Assembly: GCA_036346255.1 (NCBI GenBank)
Contig: CM070617.1
Coordinates: 23,611,080 to 23,675,079, forward strand
Direction of reading: 5' to 3'
Source: Ampelocalamus luodianensis
Lineage: Eukaryota > Streptophyta > Magnoliopsida > Poales > Poaceae
DNA: 64,000 bases
This document shows positions 34,605 through 46,578 of the stretch, in pieces (the first letter of the stretch is position 1; every line of letters begins with the position of its first letter). The translations under genes were made by a program, and so were the position numbers. The notes under the pieces were generated by a model. It had not been told where the DNA came from. It ran no database searches and saw only the letters and a list, made by a program, of their open reading frames with translations.

Positions 34605-36000
34605 CTCCCCGGCGACCTCCTCCTCCCTTGGCCTGGCCAGATCTGGATCTTGTGACTCCCTTCTCCAGTTCCGGCGCCCTCCTCCTCCCGTGCTGGCGCC
34701 CCACCACCTCCCTCGGATCTCGCGCCTCCACCCGCACGCGACGTCGCTCTCCTCTAACCCCGACCAGATCTGGTGCCTTTGCCGCCTGCGCTGTTAGTGC
34801 CTCGGTGGCCCCGACCCCCGGGCCGCCAGAGGCGGAAGAGCCCACGGGACCGAGAATGCGGCTCATCGCGGCGAACATCCCGTGGCACTGCACGACCGAC
34901 GACATGCGCGCGCTCTTCGAGAAGCACGGCTCCGTCGTCGACATGGAGGTAATCGTTCATTTCCCTTGCCTTATCCGCTTGAAGAAAAAGAAATCAACTA
35001 CAAATTGCGAGTAGCAGTAATCCGGTGAGATGGTGAATTTACACGAATTGAGCATTTGCCGTAGGAAGTAGCAATACTCTATGATTGCTTGAATCAGAAA
35101 GATTATTGGTTGACGAAAGAACCGTAATGCATTCGGTGTGTCGACATGGAGCTCATGGTCCATTTGCCTGCAAGAGTAGCGAGTTTAAACTGGTGTTCAT
35201 TTCAAACTTGGCAATGCTTAAGTAGTAGCTGGATTGTTGAAATGGTTCTACTAAAGTGGATGCATTCTAGCCTGCTTCCAAAGAGTGAACTGAATTACTC
35301 AAGAAAAACACAGTACTCTGGTGCAAACTAGTTTACATTTTACGTACAACATAACTTTCAGATGGGGACATCAGGAGGAGATTGCCATGTCATGCATTTC
35401 AAAACGGATCTCCCGGTTATTTATTTACGAAAATATGTACAACAATGGCATCATTAGTGATTACTTTTCTTGGTTGATTTGCTAGCTTTTGATGCACAAT
35501 TCCAGTAAAAACAGAGGATTGGCATTTGTAACCATGGGTTCAGAAGAGGAGGCTCTTTCAGCACTCAACAATCTCAATTCAACTGTAAGTTCTAGTTTGT
35601 TATGGAAAGAATGTCTCTTTTCCTGAGAATACATATCATTATTTATCTCCCTCTCAAACATACCATGCTTACTTAAATCGATCTTATGTATCTTTTCCCG
35701 AGAATACATATCATTATTTATCTCCCTTTCTACTTATTTTGTTTTACAGATTTTAAATGATAGAACAATTAATTCAGGTGGACTTCGCATAGTGTGTTTG
35801 TGGGAAATATTTGCCTCAACCCCAGGTGTCCAATCAGTTGAGGTTGTCTTTCATACCACCAGTCCAAGGCGATTTGCTGGTTATGGTTTTGTTTCCTTTT
35901 CCTCGAAAGAGGAGGCAGAGACTGCCATATGCACCTTCAATGGCAAGGTGAATATTATGAAATGTAGCATGTACAACAGTACAAAGATGTGGTTTGTTTG
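34605..36000 (+). pseudogene. RRM RNA-binding protein gene (chloroplast-RNP-like), broken
   Basis: Exon 1 ends at 34948 (donor GT) and encodes a transit-peptide-like Arg/Ser/Pro-rich leader and then RLIAANIPWHCTTDDMRALF, an RRM start with RNP2. Exon 2 (35487-35584) continues in frame with SKNRGLAFVTMGSEEEA (RNP1) and ends at GTAAG. Exon 3 (about 35752-35946) begins ILNDRTI, then a small insertion shifts the frame and a block is missing. The second RRM follows as FASTPGVQSVEVVF and GYGFVSFSSKEEAE, ending FNGK at a GT. The gypsy element inserted just upstream of the coding start and would cut it from its promoter. It resembles two-RRM chloroplast ribonucleoproteins, and looks like a captured or stranded copy. 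Confidence 0.75.
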
Positions 36001-36689
36001 CTGTTCATATTTTAGTATGTCAATCCTTCTCCTGATTAGCATACTGCATTTTAGCATCTGACCATTCATTTGTTGTATAGCCAAATGAAAGACATATTTT
36101 TGTAGATTAGGTTAAGTAGCAATGGACAAACCCAATAAGCCAGGTGAAGCCTGTCCTTTTTCCATAAAAAATGAGTTGTTTATTACAGAGCAAGGAAGCT
36201 ATGCTGAGCCTCTCTGCAGCTGCACAATGGGAGAAGCAAAGAGAGAGAAACCAGGCAAAGAGAGAAACCAGGCATAGAGAAGTTAATATGTTGCCATGAT
36301 CTAGTTCAAATGTTATATCATTGGAGCTTGGAGAGGTCTGGTCCTCAATCCTTGTGGGACACGGAGGCGGTTGTTCATTCTTTAGATGGTTAATTGTTCA
36401 CCTGTTTGTCCGAAGAGTTAGGAAAGGATGTCGGTTTTGCAAGAGATGACATTATCTTTTCTTTTATGGAAGTGTAAGGGATGAACTTGATAAATGTTAA
36501 TACATTGATTCAGTTGTCATCTTCTTTTTTATATGCTGTACTTTGTTTATTTAGAGGTGATCAAAGAAAATCTTTATGATCTCGTCTGGATGAACTTTCA
36601 TGTGAAATGGCATGTGATGATTGAGAAGCATTTGTTTGAAGTAAACATTCCTTAGAGAGTTGGGGGTGTAAATTCTTGTGGTGATTTGT

Positions 36690-37530
36690 CATGTAGAATT
36701 GATAGTCTATTGTGTTAATTGCGGTATAGTGCGTTAATTGTCGTCAAATGCGATCAATTGCGGTAGTCGTAGTTAATTGTAGTCAATTGTGGTAATTGTA
36801 GTTAATTCTGTTAATTGCGGTAATTGTAGTCAATTTCATTAATTGTCGTAGTTGTAGTTAATTCCGTTAATTGTGGCAATTATAGTCAATTTTGTTAATT
36901 GCAGTCAATTGCAATTAATTGTAGTCAATTACGTTAGTTGTCGTTAATTGGTGTTAAATGATATCAAACAAGCTATTATTTGTCTCAGGGGTATTTCAGA
37001 CACTCTCTATCTCAGAAGCTGCAGCCAGCCTACCTAAGGGGGTGTTTGGAATGGCTGTGGCTTTCTGGCGAAAGCGCTTCCTGTCTTTGCGAATTTGAAA
37101 GGTCATGGTCAACTACAATTGGTGAAAAGATTTGGTTTTGGTCATGCGCCTTTTAGGTAGGCTAGCTGCAATTTCCAAGATGAGAAATATCTGAAATGCC
37201 CCTGAGGACAGTAACAACTTGTTTTGATGCTGTTTAACGTAATTAATAACATTTAACGAGAACTAACGACAGTTGAAAACAATTAACGACGCTAAACGCA
37301 ATTAACGACATTTGCAGACAATGAACAACTAGCACAATTGACGATTATTAACGATGACTAACGTAATTGACGACAATTAGCTACGATTAACGACGATTAA
37401 CACAATTGATTGCAATGACGATGACTACCGCAATTGATCGCATTCAATGACGATTAACGACAATATACCGCAAACAACGCAATATACCGCAATTAACGAC
37501 ATGAACGCAATAAACCACAATTAACATATT
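36690..37530. repeat. Foldback repeat with AT-rich arms
   Basis: Long arms are inverted copies. The left arm contains repeated TTAATTGCGGTAATTGTAG-like units (36705-36955), then CTCAGGGGTATTTCAGA and CAGCCTACCTA. The right arm carries the inverse (TAGGTAGGCTAGCTGC, TCTGAAATGCCCCTGAG) and then TTAACGACAATTA-like units (37230-37520). The loop (37035-37145) begins GGGGTGTTTGGAATGGC. Non-coding; resembles the 2949-3872 element in design though not clearly in sequence. Confidence 0.7.
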
Positions 37531-38999
37531 TAACGATAATTATTACAATAAACATTTATTACAACAAATAATTATTAAAAACAATTATTATAATGAATAA
37601 ATATTACAATAAATAATTATAGATAAACATTTGTTATATAAATAATTAACTACCACAATTGTTTGTTTGTCACAACTTTGAATAATTCATGCCCCCTCTA
37701 CTTTTTTCCAGGCTTGGGACCGGCATCGGTAGTGTTAGACACCCCTCCCTTACACGTACCCCAAATAAAACTAAAATTTGCATGTAGCAGACAAATAAAA
37801 GAATATATGGAGACAGATGGAAAATAAGTTAAAACTCAATTCATTCATTCATTTGGACAATGAAACCACCACAAACACTGATAGTTTCTGACTAAAATAA
37901 CATTGTGCATTTATGTGAACTACACAGACTAATACAAAATGATATTAATGAGTCTAACAAAGCTACTCAAGAAATGATGTACTAGTGCTAAATTGAGTTG
38001 TATTTGAGATTTCGGTTCATGCACAAATACACTGCCAACATTTCTATGGACAAGCTGACAAGTAATAGCAAGCACAAGTCAACATTTTCATGGATTCATA
38101 GATAAAAATCCTACACTAAACCTGATATAACCCCTCTTAATTGTCATGTGTGTGTCACCTGCCAGCAAGAACGGCAACAAGGAACCATAAGCCATGCAAC
38201 TCCTTTGAATTGTCACACCTGAACATCACAACCAAATCCTACACCTGAACCTGTTGCAACTCCTCTGAATTGTCCATTAATTAATCTACGTTGCACTAAA
38301 GACTACAATCAAAACCCCCACCCTCACATGTACCCCCAAGTGTTCATGCAAATCTTAAATGGAAAGGTGATTATGGCATAACTCTTCTTGATAGTCATTT
38401 TGCGCTAACACAAATACATGCAAGAGAAATATATGATAGATGACACAAATCAACAATTGCATATTCGATCCAAGTAAGATTAGAAATACAGCAAACGACC
38501 ATAAATATTCTTTAAGGCAACATTATCATTCCTTTGTTGTTAAGGGAGCATAGTATACAAGAATTTTGCATAAGATCCTAGTAATACAGACAGTTCTAAA
38601 AGCTCCTGACATGTATTATCCATGTTTTAAATTATTTAGTATATAATAATTTTGTATCTATAATCACAATGAGCCATATACAATGAGATACAAATATACA
38701 ATAACCATGACTCATAACTAGTTGTCAAGAAATGAGCTAAAAAATGCCAGTTCATCAATCACAGGACAGTTCAAACAACAGTTCACAGATAAGCTAAGAT
38801 GAAGTTATAAGCCTTTGCTAGGAATCCTCTGACAACAATCCAAAGCCTAGCAAATCCCTAGTCATCATTAGCACTAGCATCTCAATTCATCTGAAGCATC
38901 AATCAACATCCTAGCATCACTACAAAGGATATGCATGCATGTGTTCTAGCAATCTTGAGTAGTATCATGCCAAATAGGAGCTAGGAGCTAGAGGTAGAA
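37531..38999. other. AT-rich non-coding stretch
   Basis: Contains an AT-rich, ATTATTACAATAA-like run at 37540-37650 and otherwise unremarkable sequence. I found no conserved coding region or paired ends here. Confidence 0.4.
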
Positions 39000-39450
39000 G
39001 AAGGCCAAACCTGAAAGGCTAGGAGTCGGGCGGAGTTGTTGCGGTGCCGAGCACCACGCCATCTCATAGCCAGAGTTGCGACAGAGACACCAACCGGGAG
39101 GTGCCCGCAGAGGAGGAGGAGAAGGGGAGCGGGGCGGCGCTGCTTGGGGGAGGAGGAGAAGGACGAAGTTGGGGAAGGAGGCGCCACATCGGGGGGAGGA
39201 GGCGCGCTGAGGAGGAGGTGCGCCGGGGAGGAGGGAGGTGGAGGAGGGTGGGTCGGAGGAGGTATGTGGAGGAGGCGAGATCCAGATCCAAATCTGGGTG
39301 AGGCCGACGGGGAGGAGGAGGTGGCCACTGGAGGGGAGGAGGCATGCGGGCGAGCGGGGGAGGAGAAGGAGGAGGGCAGGGGAGGAGGAGAAGGTGAGCG
39401 AGCGTGGGAGGAGGGAGATGAGCGAGGGGCGGGGGGGGGGGGTTAAGGCC
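39000..39450. repeat. GGAGGA-rich low-complexity tract
   Basis: Strand-biased purine tract (GGAGGA and GGGGAGG runs) ending in a run of G at 39430-39441. Several frames stay open only because of the composition. It lies just inside the right end of the composite element; the left end has an equivalent CCTCC-rich tract at 28500-28650. Confidence 0.5.
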
Positions 39451-39670
39451 GGTTTTGATGAATGGCAAAAGCGGATAAATACCACGCAAGTTGGGGGGCA
39501 AATGCGAAAGGGGGCGGTGGGAAGCCGCAGGAAGCTATCTCGCGGCGGCTTTCGGCCTTTTCACGTTAAGACGGCTTTTGGCTTCGGAGTAAAGCGGCTT
39601 TTTGCAGCCGACCGTTTGGTTCGACTTTTGGCTTTTTCGGGCGAAAGCCGAAGCCGAAACAAACACTCCC

Positions 39671-40756
39671 TAAATGTCAGATAGTCAAACACCAAACCTC
39701 TTCAGTCCAACTGTTCAGCCCTGCAGCCGTTCAGCCATACAAACTATCCGAAAGTTATTTTTTAAAAAAAAACCACAACTATACCAAACATGCCTTAAGT
39801 ACGACAAATGTTTACCTGAGGAAGCACTCTTCAACCTCTCCAGAGAAGTCCCACTGCGATGTTCGCCAGCGAGCCCAGGCAGCCCCGGGAGGTGGCTCCG
39901 CCACTGACACCTTGTGCAAGACTGCAAGTTAGGTTACCTAAAAAGAACAGTGCAAGCTTGGTGCGTCGCTGTCAGCCTACCACGACCTGCCCCCGGTTTC
40001 TTCTATTCCTGCTGCTGGTTGCGGGTCGTTCTTCTCGTCCATCTTCCGCGTCTTCTCCCATGTCAGCAGCTTACATCCGGACAGCTCCATACAGAGACAG
40101 CCAAGGAGCCAAAAGGGCATCAAAAAATGTGGGTGTCCCCTAGAGCTCCGAACTCCGAAGCAGTATTGGCTGGCTCTTGTCTTCGTGGAAGAAGATGTCA
40201 GTGCCGGCTCAGTAGATATACATGGAACAGTCACTATTAGTCAGTGACACTCACCCACACAGTAAACATCGTTAATTAACTCACCATCCTTAATCAGAAA
40301 GGGACGGCGCGCTCATCACCGTCCGATAAAAAAAAAAAACCGAACGTGCCATTGTTCCCGTGGATGTACGTGACGCACGAGTCTCTTCCACTTCCCTCTT
40401 GGACTAATGCTTTCCGGCCTCGCGACGTCGACGTTCCGTGGAGGAGGGCAGCCTCGAAACCACGGGGAAGCTTCTCACTGCCCCCTCGTCGCATTCCCCG
40501 GGTCGCTGCCCGGCGGGCCCCACCGTCCTCGCTTTCCCCTCTGCTCCCGCCCGCCCGAACCCAACAAAACCTCCTCCGCAAAAGCTCCCAAGGAGTCGTT
40601 ACCGTCTAGCTATTCTCCTCCTCCTCCCCCACCCCTCCTTCCTCTCGCCTTCCTCCGCGCCGCCGCCGCCTCCCGTGCTCCTCTTAAAGCGCTCCCCGCC
40701 CAAACCCTACCTCGGAAACCCTACCACGCAACCCTATCCCGACCACACTCCTCGCG
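39671..40756 (+). promoter_or_regulatory. Upstream region of the ankyrin gene, with a lone hAT-like end
   Basis: Holds the promoter and GC/CT-rich leader of the gene starting at 40757, with CT-rich runs at 40615-40640; no single transcription start can be assigned. At 39891-39906 the minus strand reads CAGTGGCGGAGCCACC, a hAT-type terminal motif, but I found no partner end or 8-bp duplication. Confidence 0.4.
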
Positions 40757-43700
40757 ATGTCGCTCGAGATTCAGGAAGGTGAGCGGGCGCTGGACTGGTG
40801 GTGTTCGTGTGTTGGGAATTGGGATGCTTAGCGTCGCGCGGCTCGCGGTACTGATTGATTTGGTGGTTTGTTTGTTTGGGCGCAGAGGGTGGAGGATCCG
40901 GCGCCGGCATGGTGAAGGTGATGTCGATGTCGGGGAGCGGGAAGCGCGGGCGGTACGTGCGGCAGGTGACGGGGCGGCACAACGACACCGACCTGCACGT
41001 GGCGGCGCGGGGAGGGGACGCCGCGGCGCTGCGCTGCGCGCTGGACGAAGCCGCGGTGGCCGTGGCCACGGGGGAGGGAGGGGAGGAGCTGGAGGCGGCT
41101 CGGCGCACGGTGGCGGCGGAGGCCAACGAGGCAGGGGAGACGCCGCTCGTCGCCGCTGCGGAGAGGGGGCACCTGGAGGTGGTGGTGGAGCTGCTCCGGC
41201 ACCTTTACGCCGAGGGCGTCGCCGCGAAGAACAGGTCGGGGTACGACGCGCTGCACGTCGCGGCCAGAGAAGGGCATCATGGTGAGATGTCATCCTTTAG
41301 AGCTCTCTGTTAGTCTGTTGCAATTTGTGTTATCTCTCCGATAAAATTAGGAGCTCTGAGCTTGGAACTGCGCTTTTTGGTTGCTGAGAAAAAAATGGGT
41401 ATATCCACCCTGTTTGGTCCCAGGATCTGGAAATATATGCAAAAGTTTGTAGATCAGTGATGTTGGGAATTGCGAGATTTCTTATCAGTAAGAAGTTTGG
41501 CGTAGCTTCTGCTGCAATTAGCGAACCAGTTGAGAAACAAATCTCTTCCCAGTTTGAACAAAATAATTGAAAGTGTGTGCTTCGTATTTGTTTTAAGTAA
41601 TTATTAGGATTATGTACATAGCAAAGCACTAACTTCTAGATTTTGCATCCCCTCCCCCCCCCACACACACACAGTATGATTAAACTAGGCAGCAAATTAG
41701 GATACAAAAAGTAAAAAATACAAAACATATGCGATCACTGTTTTTTTCCTCTACACAGATTTTTACTGATTGCTGTTTTTATTTGTCCATGAAGATTAGC
41801 TGCTATAAACTAGCCTGCTCGCTTGCCTCTGAGCTTAGTGTATGTGTGTTTACGAGAGATGTAAACTGTTACACTTCAAAGACCGGTAGTCTGGTACTTC
41901 AGAATTCAGATATCGATCAGTGTGCAAAGTAGGAAGCACTTTTCAAGACAAGATTACTTAGGAAAGTTTGGCGTGTTTAGTTATGGATGCGCGTGGATAT
42001 TCGGAATTTTGGGATGTTGGTGAATACCTGTAATTGCATATTCACATCAAAGTTGTCTTTGATGTGTTCTGTATATTTTAGATAGCTTGTGATAAACCCA
42101 TCACTTTCTAATTTTATACATGTTAATTATGAAACTAATATAATCAATAGTTCATTTATATACAGGGAAAAAGTTTTTTAGGCCAATATCCAGGAAAAAG
42201 TTAGGATAGTATATTAATGTATATTGACTTTTGTACTGTTCAGTGTATTTTTATGTACCCATTAGTTATATAGGAAGCAGGTTTTCCTAATCAGTACTTT
42301 TTTTGCAGCTGTTGTGGAGGAAATGTTACTTCATGATAGGATGCTTGCCAAAACATTTGGCCCTGCAAATACTACTCCACTTATATCAGCAGCTACGAGG
42401 GGCCATACTGAAGTTGTCAAACTATTACTAGAACAAGATGATTTTGGATTGGTGGAAATGGCCAAAGATAATGGAAAAAATGCCTTACATTTTGCTGCTC
42501 GACAGGGACATATTGAAATTGTTAAAGCATTACTTGAGAAAGATCCTCAGCTAGCAAGAAGAAACGACAAGAAAGGTCAAACGGCCCTGCATATGGCTGT
42601 AAAAGGAACAAACTGTGATGTACTTAGAGCACTTGTTGATGCCGATCCAGCAATTGTAATGCTGCCAGACAAAAATGGGAACACCGCCTTGCATGTAGCA
42701 ACAAGGAAAAAGCGAGCAGAGGTATTTATATTGTTTCCTATATTATTTTTAGACAATTTTATGTCTCATCCACTTGCATTGGCATTTTTCTTCCATTTTA
42801 AAGAAATGGCATGCAGAAAATATTGACTAGTACTAGGGGTGTTATAGGTAGTAGTTCATATGGTTAGAGTATACCTGGAAAACAAAATATGCTAACATAA
42901 AAAGAACTTGTAACTCTACCAGCTGATTATACCTTGTTACTACTTACTAGTATGATCAAATATCCATTATAATTTACTTTTCTTTTGGAAACATCAGCAT
43001 TCGGTTTGAATTAAATCAAATCGGCGGTGCCCTTTCACCTTCCATCTCATCTTCTAAACATATCCTGATAAGTTATATCCTTATACCTTTTGGTGGGGAC
43101 ATCATCCTAGCAAATACATTAGAACCAAGTTATTTTCCAGCTGATCAAATTTGTCTTGTATGAAATGTAAATACTTTCTTAGACCGCACTAAGTAAAAAC
43201 TGTGCTTGTTTGTGCGCCAGAGTGGAGGGTCACTAGTTTCTTTAATCATACGGTGAAAATATTTCAAAAATAATATTTTCTTCTTATCTTCTGCAGATAG
43301 TTATTGTTCTTTTGAGGCTACCAGATACCCATGTCAATGCACTAACCAGAGACCACAAAACTGCCTATGATATAGCTGAAGGGTTGCCACTATGCGAGGA
43401 GTCTTCTGAAATTAAGGATATTTTATCTCAACATGGCGCACTCAGATCTAGGGAGCTGAATCAACCTCGAGATGAGCTCCGGAAGACGGTGACAGAGATA
43501 AAGAAAGATGTCCACACACAGCTGGAGCAAACGAGAAAAACAAACAAAAATGTGCATGGTATTGCTAAGGAACTCAGAAAGTTGCACAGAGAAGGCATCA
43601 ATAATGCAACAAATTCTGTAACTGTTGTTGCTGTGCTTTTTGCTACAGTTGCTTTTGCAGCTATATTCACTGTACCTGGTGGAAATGACAACAATGGAGT

Positions 43701-44130
43701 TGCGATTGTTGTTCAGGCTGCCTCCTTTAGGATATTCTTCATCTTCAATGCCATAGCTCTCTTTACATCATTGGCAGTGGTCGTAGTTCAGATAACAGTT
43801 GTCAGGGGAGAAACCAAGTCTGAGCGGAGGGTTGTTGAGGTGATCAACAAGCTTATGTGGCTGGCATCAGTTTGCACTACCATTTCTTTCATCGCTTCCT
43901 GCTATATTGTGCTAGGCCGCCACTTCCAATGGGCAGCGATACTGGTTACTTTGATAGGTGGTGTCACAATGGCCGGCGTTCTTGGTACCATGACGTACTA
44001 TGTGGTGAAATCAAAGCGCATAAGGAAGATTAGAAAAAAAGAGAAGATGTCAAGAAGAAGTGGCTCAAGCTCCTGGTATGACAATACTGAGCTCTCAGAG
44101 ACTGAGCTTAATCAAGTGTATGCCTTGTAA
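40757..44130 (+). CDS. Ankyrin-repeat membrane protein with PGG domain (ITN1/ACD6-like)
   Basis: Four exons (40757-40778, 40886-41281, 42309-42721, 43297-44130) with GT-AG introns join in frame to 554 residues. The first exon encodes only seven residues plus one base. About seven ankyrin repeats span residues 40-310 (for example DTDLHVAARGG, GETPLVAAAERGH, NALHFAARQGHIEIVKALL, GNTALHVATRKKRAEIVIVLL). The C-terminus has the PGG domain, with VPGG near residues 403-406, and four hydrophobic segments (about 388-405, 421-442, 460-482, 486-511), then a basic KRIRKIRKKEK stretch. Family members are plasma-membrane or ER proteins linked to salt, ABA and defence signalling. No lesion was found. The exact role of this copy is unknown. 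Confidence 0.93.
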
Positions 44131-45238
44131 AGAGAAAGGGTGTCTAAACTCAGTCTCTATCTCTGGAATCGAGTATGTACATGAAAATTCCAGATATACA
44201 CATTAACAGATACATTAGCTCACGTTATTTCTTGATTGTACAATTCCTTTCTGTAACAATCAAACCACACAGAACTAAAAGGGATGCCCATTGTGCAAGG
44301 CTCCTGCAGTTGAAGAATTTTATGGCACCAACTGTGCTCAACCTATTGTACAAGTGAGTTGCACATTTTTGTTTTTTTCATTCCGTTCTCCAGTTTCATG
44401 AGAAGTATTGTTTTGTTTATTCAATATGTATGCACTTATGTCATTTGGGGCATTCCGTATGTGCGGCGCAAGAGGAAGGAGCAGGACACGGGACAACACG
44501 AGAGTTGCCTTCGGTTGCGCCGGATTCGGAATAGGTTCTGAACTCTAGTGTCCCTTTAGGACTCTTTGCAAATTCTAGTGTCCCTTTAGGACTCTTTGCA
44601 AATTCTAGTGTCCCTTTAGGACTCTTTGTTTAAATTAGGAATAGATATGGATTTTCAGATTGCTTATTAGTAAAATATTGTTAGGGCCTTCCTCTATTTA
44701 AAGAGGAGAGGCACTTTGCTTTTGATTACGGATGAAAAATAAGAAAACCCAATCTACTCTCCCTATCTCTCTCTTTCGGGTGATAGGCCCTGCCTCTGCC
44801 GCACGGCAGCCGTGCGCCACCACGGCTCCCTTGCCACGCCGTAGAGGTCCAGGATCATGTCCCGCTACCTCTCACGACTGTCCCCTATGATCCAATCCTC
44901 TCTCCAACAATTTTGTTCATGACAACCTACTTGTAATATGTGATGCAGCTGCAAAGCCTATATTTCTCAGCTTAAGTAAGCTGTTGGCCCTCATTCCTAA
45001 ATCTGGACTTGTTCCTCTATTAAATTCTTCAACTTTCATGTGGCAATGCAACTGCATTGTCTGGTAGATTCTAGTTCCTTTCACGCGGTTGGGCATTAAA
45101 ACGCTGTTTTTGTATGGTGTTCTTAAATGCCACTTTGTTGTTACACATAAAATTTTGTTTATATATAAAGCAACTTATCAAGCAATTGTTAAATCTTTGT
45201 CTCAATTTAGGGATGATTTCATGGTCTTGACCGGAAAC
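44131..45238. other. 3' flank of the ankyrin gene, LTR-like segment
   Basis: The first 200 bp are probably 3' UTR. From about 44450 to 44911 the sequence resembles a solo LTR, with CTATTTAAAGAG (44693-44704) as a TATA-like box, a CT-rich leader and a CA end at CCAACA, but I could not fix the left end or a target duplication. Confidence 0.35.
44540..44629. repeat. Tandem repeat, 3 x 30 bp
   Basis: Three nearly identical 30-bp units containing CTAGTGTCCCTTTAGGACTC. Units start at 44540, 44570 and 44600; unit 1 differs by one base and unit 3 in its last two. Inside the LTR-like segment, so it may be a promoter repeat of that element. Confidence 0.9.
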
Positions 45239-45472
45239 CAAGGTTCATGTAACCGTTCCCGGGCATTTTCCCGGCTAGGCGGCGGTACCGGTAACCGGCC
45301 GGTTACCGGTCAAACCGGTTTTTTTCGGTTCAAATTCACTCGAATTTGCTTAAAATTCATCCAAAATTCGAAATTTGAATTTTGAAGTTGCTAAACCGGA
45401 CATTGTAGTTCCGGTTTTGATCTTCCCGGAGGGGGTCCGGTAGCCGGTTACCGGCCGGGAATTTTATCCCTG
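45239..45472. mobile_element. hAT-like MITE, 234 bp
   Basis: Ends CAAGGTTCATG and, in reverse complement, CAGGGATAAAA. Near-match 8-bp flanks CCGGAAAC (45231-45238) and TTGGAAAC (45473-45480). The interior has inverted ACCGGTAACCGGCCGGTTACC-type blocks (45287-45308 and 45437-45460), so the transcript could fold. No coding sequence. Confidence 0.6.
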
Positions 45473-46568
45473 TTGGAAACCAATCGATCTTAAGAATTAC
45501 TATCTCTCTGGATCTAAATTTGGTGACTGTAACTTTGCCTTAGCTTTGCCTTTTTGTATTCCCAGATCTTTTCAGTCTTCTGTTGAACATGTAAGATTTC
45601 TAGCAAAACTAGCTAGTTATTCCCTGATTTTTTCAGTCTTCTGTTGAATCTGTAAGAATTCTAGCAAAACTAGCTAGTGGTAACAGTGAAGTATACTCAC
45701 CTTGCCAGTATGAAAATCTACGGTGATGTTTATTGAATCCAGAATGATATTATTTATTATATTTATGTGTGGCAACGAATGGTATCTTCTACAATCATTA
45801 GGAAACAGTTAGACAGTCTATTCTACGTTGACTGCCCCCTTTATTACATTGTCATGGCCAGTAGGAAACTTTGAAAAGAATGGTCCAAATATATGTAACC
45901 AAAGGTATCATTATTGTGGAGCTGAAATGGTCACTGGGATGCCCATGCCCTGGTTATACTTTGCTACATGTGCCAGTCACTGGATCAAAGACAAGGTTCA
46001 TCACAAATAATCTACCATTACTTTGCTCACTGATTAGAAAATTGGTAGCACAAGTTAGGGCAGCAATCCAATAACGCTTTAAATTCTTGCGGGACAGAAA
46101 AGCATAAGTACATAGTTATGTCATGAAAACTGCATACACCATTTGTGCTGATAAACAATGCAAACATTTGGCTAACTTTGAGCTACTAGAGAAACAGGGA
46201 GGTATAAAGTAGGCCCTGTTATATGCCTATTAATCCTGACACTGCTCAACATCATCAATGTTGTGGGTAACCCTGCTTACCTTTGGCTTCAATCTTGCCT
46301 TGCCTTTTATTGACATGCCTTCTTAGTTTAAGGTTTATTTGTCTTCACTTTCTCATTTCTTTACTAGATGTTCTGTTTTGAAGCTAAGGAACGCAATGTT
46401 CCTTTGAGTGGGATTCTTTTGTTTCGATTTAGGATAGATTATGGTAAGCGGTGTTCTTTTTTGACAATCATTAGGTCCATATGATGATAATCTGATCTGC
46501 TGTTGTAGTTTCACCGTCATGAATGGAGACAACCCAGTTGCAAACTTGGTGTTATGGAAATGAAGCTG
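45473..46568. other. Intergenic, no gene recognised
   Basis: A short direct repeat (CAGTCTTCTGTTGAA, then CTAGCAAAACTAGCTAG) occurs twice at 45573-45676. Nothing else that I can identify. Confidence 0.4.
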
Positions 46569-46578
46569 ATATTTTCCG

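Larger units (their letters stand above)
28229..39670. mobile_element. Large PIF/Tourist-type composite element with gene cargo
   Basis: The left end starts GGGCCTGTTTGGTTCGACTT; the right end, in reverse complement, starts GGGAGTGTTTGTTTCGGCTT. TAA flanks both ends (28226-28228 and 39671-39673). The inverted similarity continues inward for about 230 bp, including matched ATAGCTT, GCTTCCCACC and GCTTTTGCCAT blocks. Inside are an RRM gene relic, a foldback repeat and a gypsy retrotransposon; without the gypsy insertion the unit is about 5.5 kb. No transposase was recognised. That the two ends belong to one transposed unit is an inference from orientation and TAA sites; two independent relatives remain possible. 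Confidence 0.6.

Noticed and set aside
39036..39684. Several long open frames on both strands
   Set aside because: All follow from GGAGGA-rich composition; none has a recognisable domain.
40721..41293. Minus-strand Pro/Arg-rich frames opposite the ankyrin gene
   Set aside because: Antisense shadows of the GC-rich exon 2; no domain.
44540..44629. CRISPR-like repeats
   Set aside because: The units are directly contiguous with no spacers, in a plant genome.
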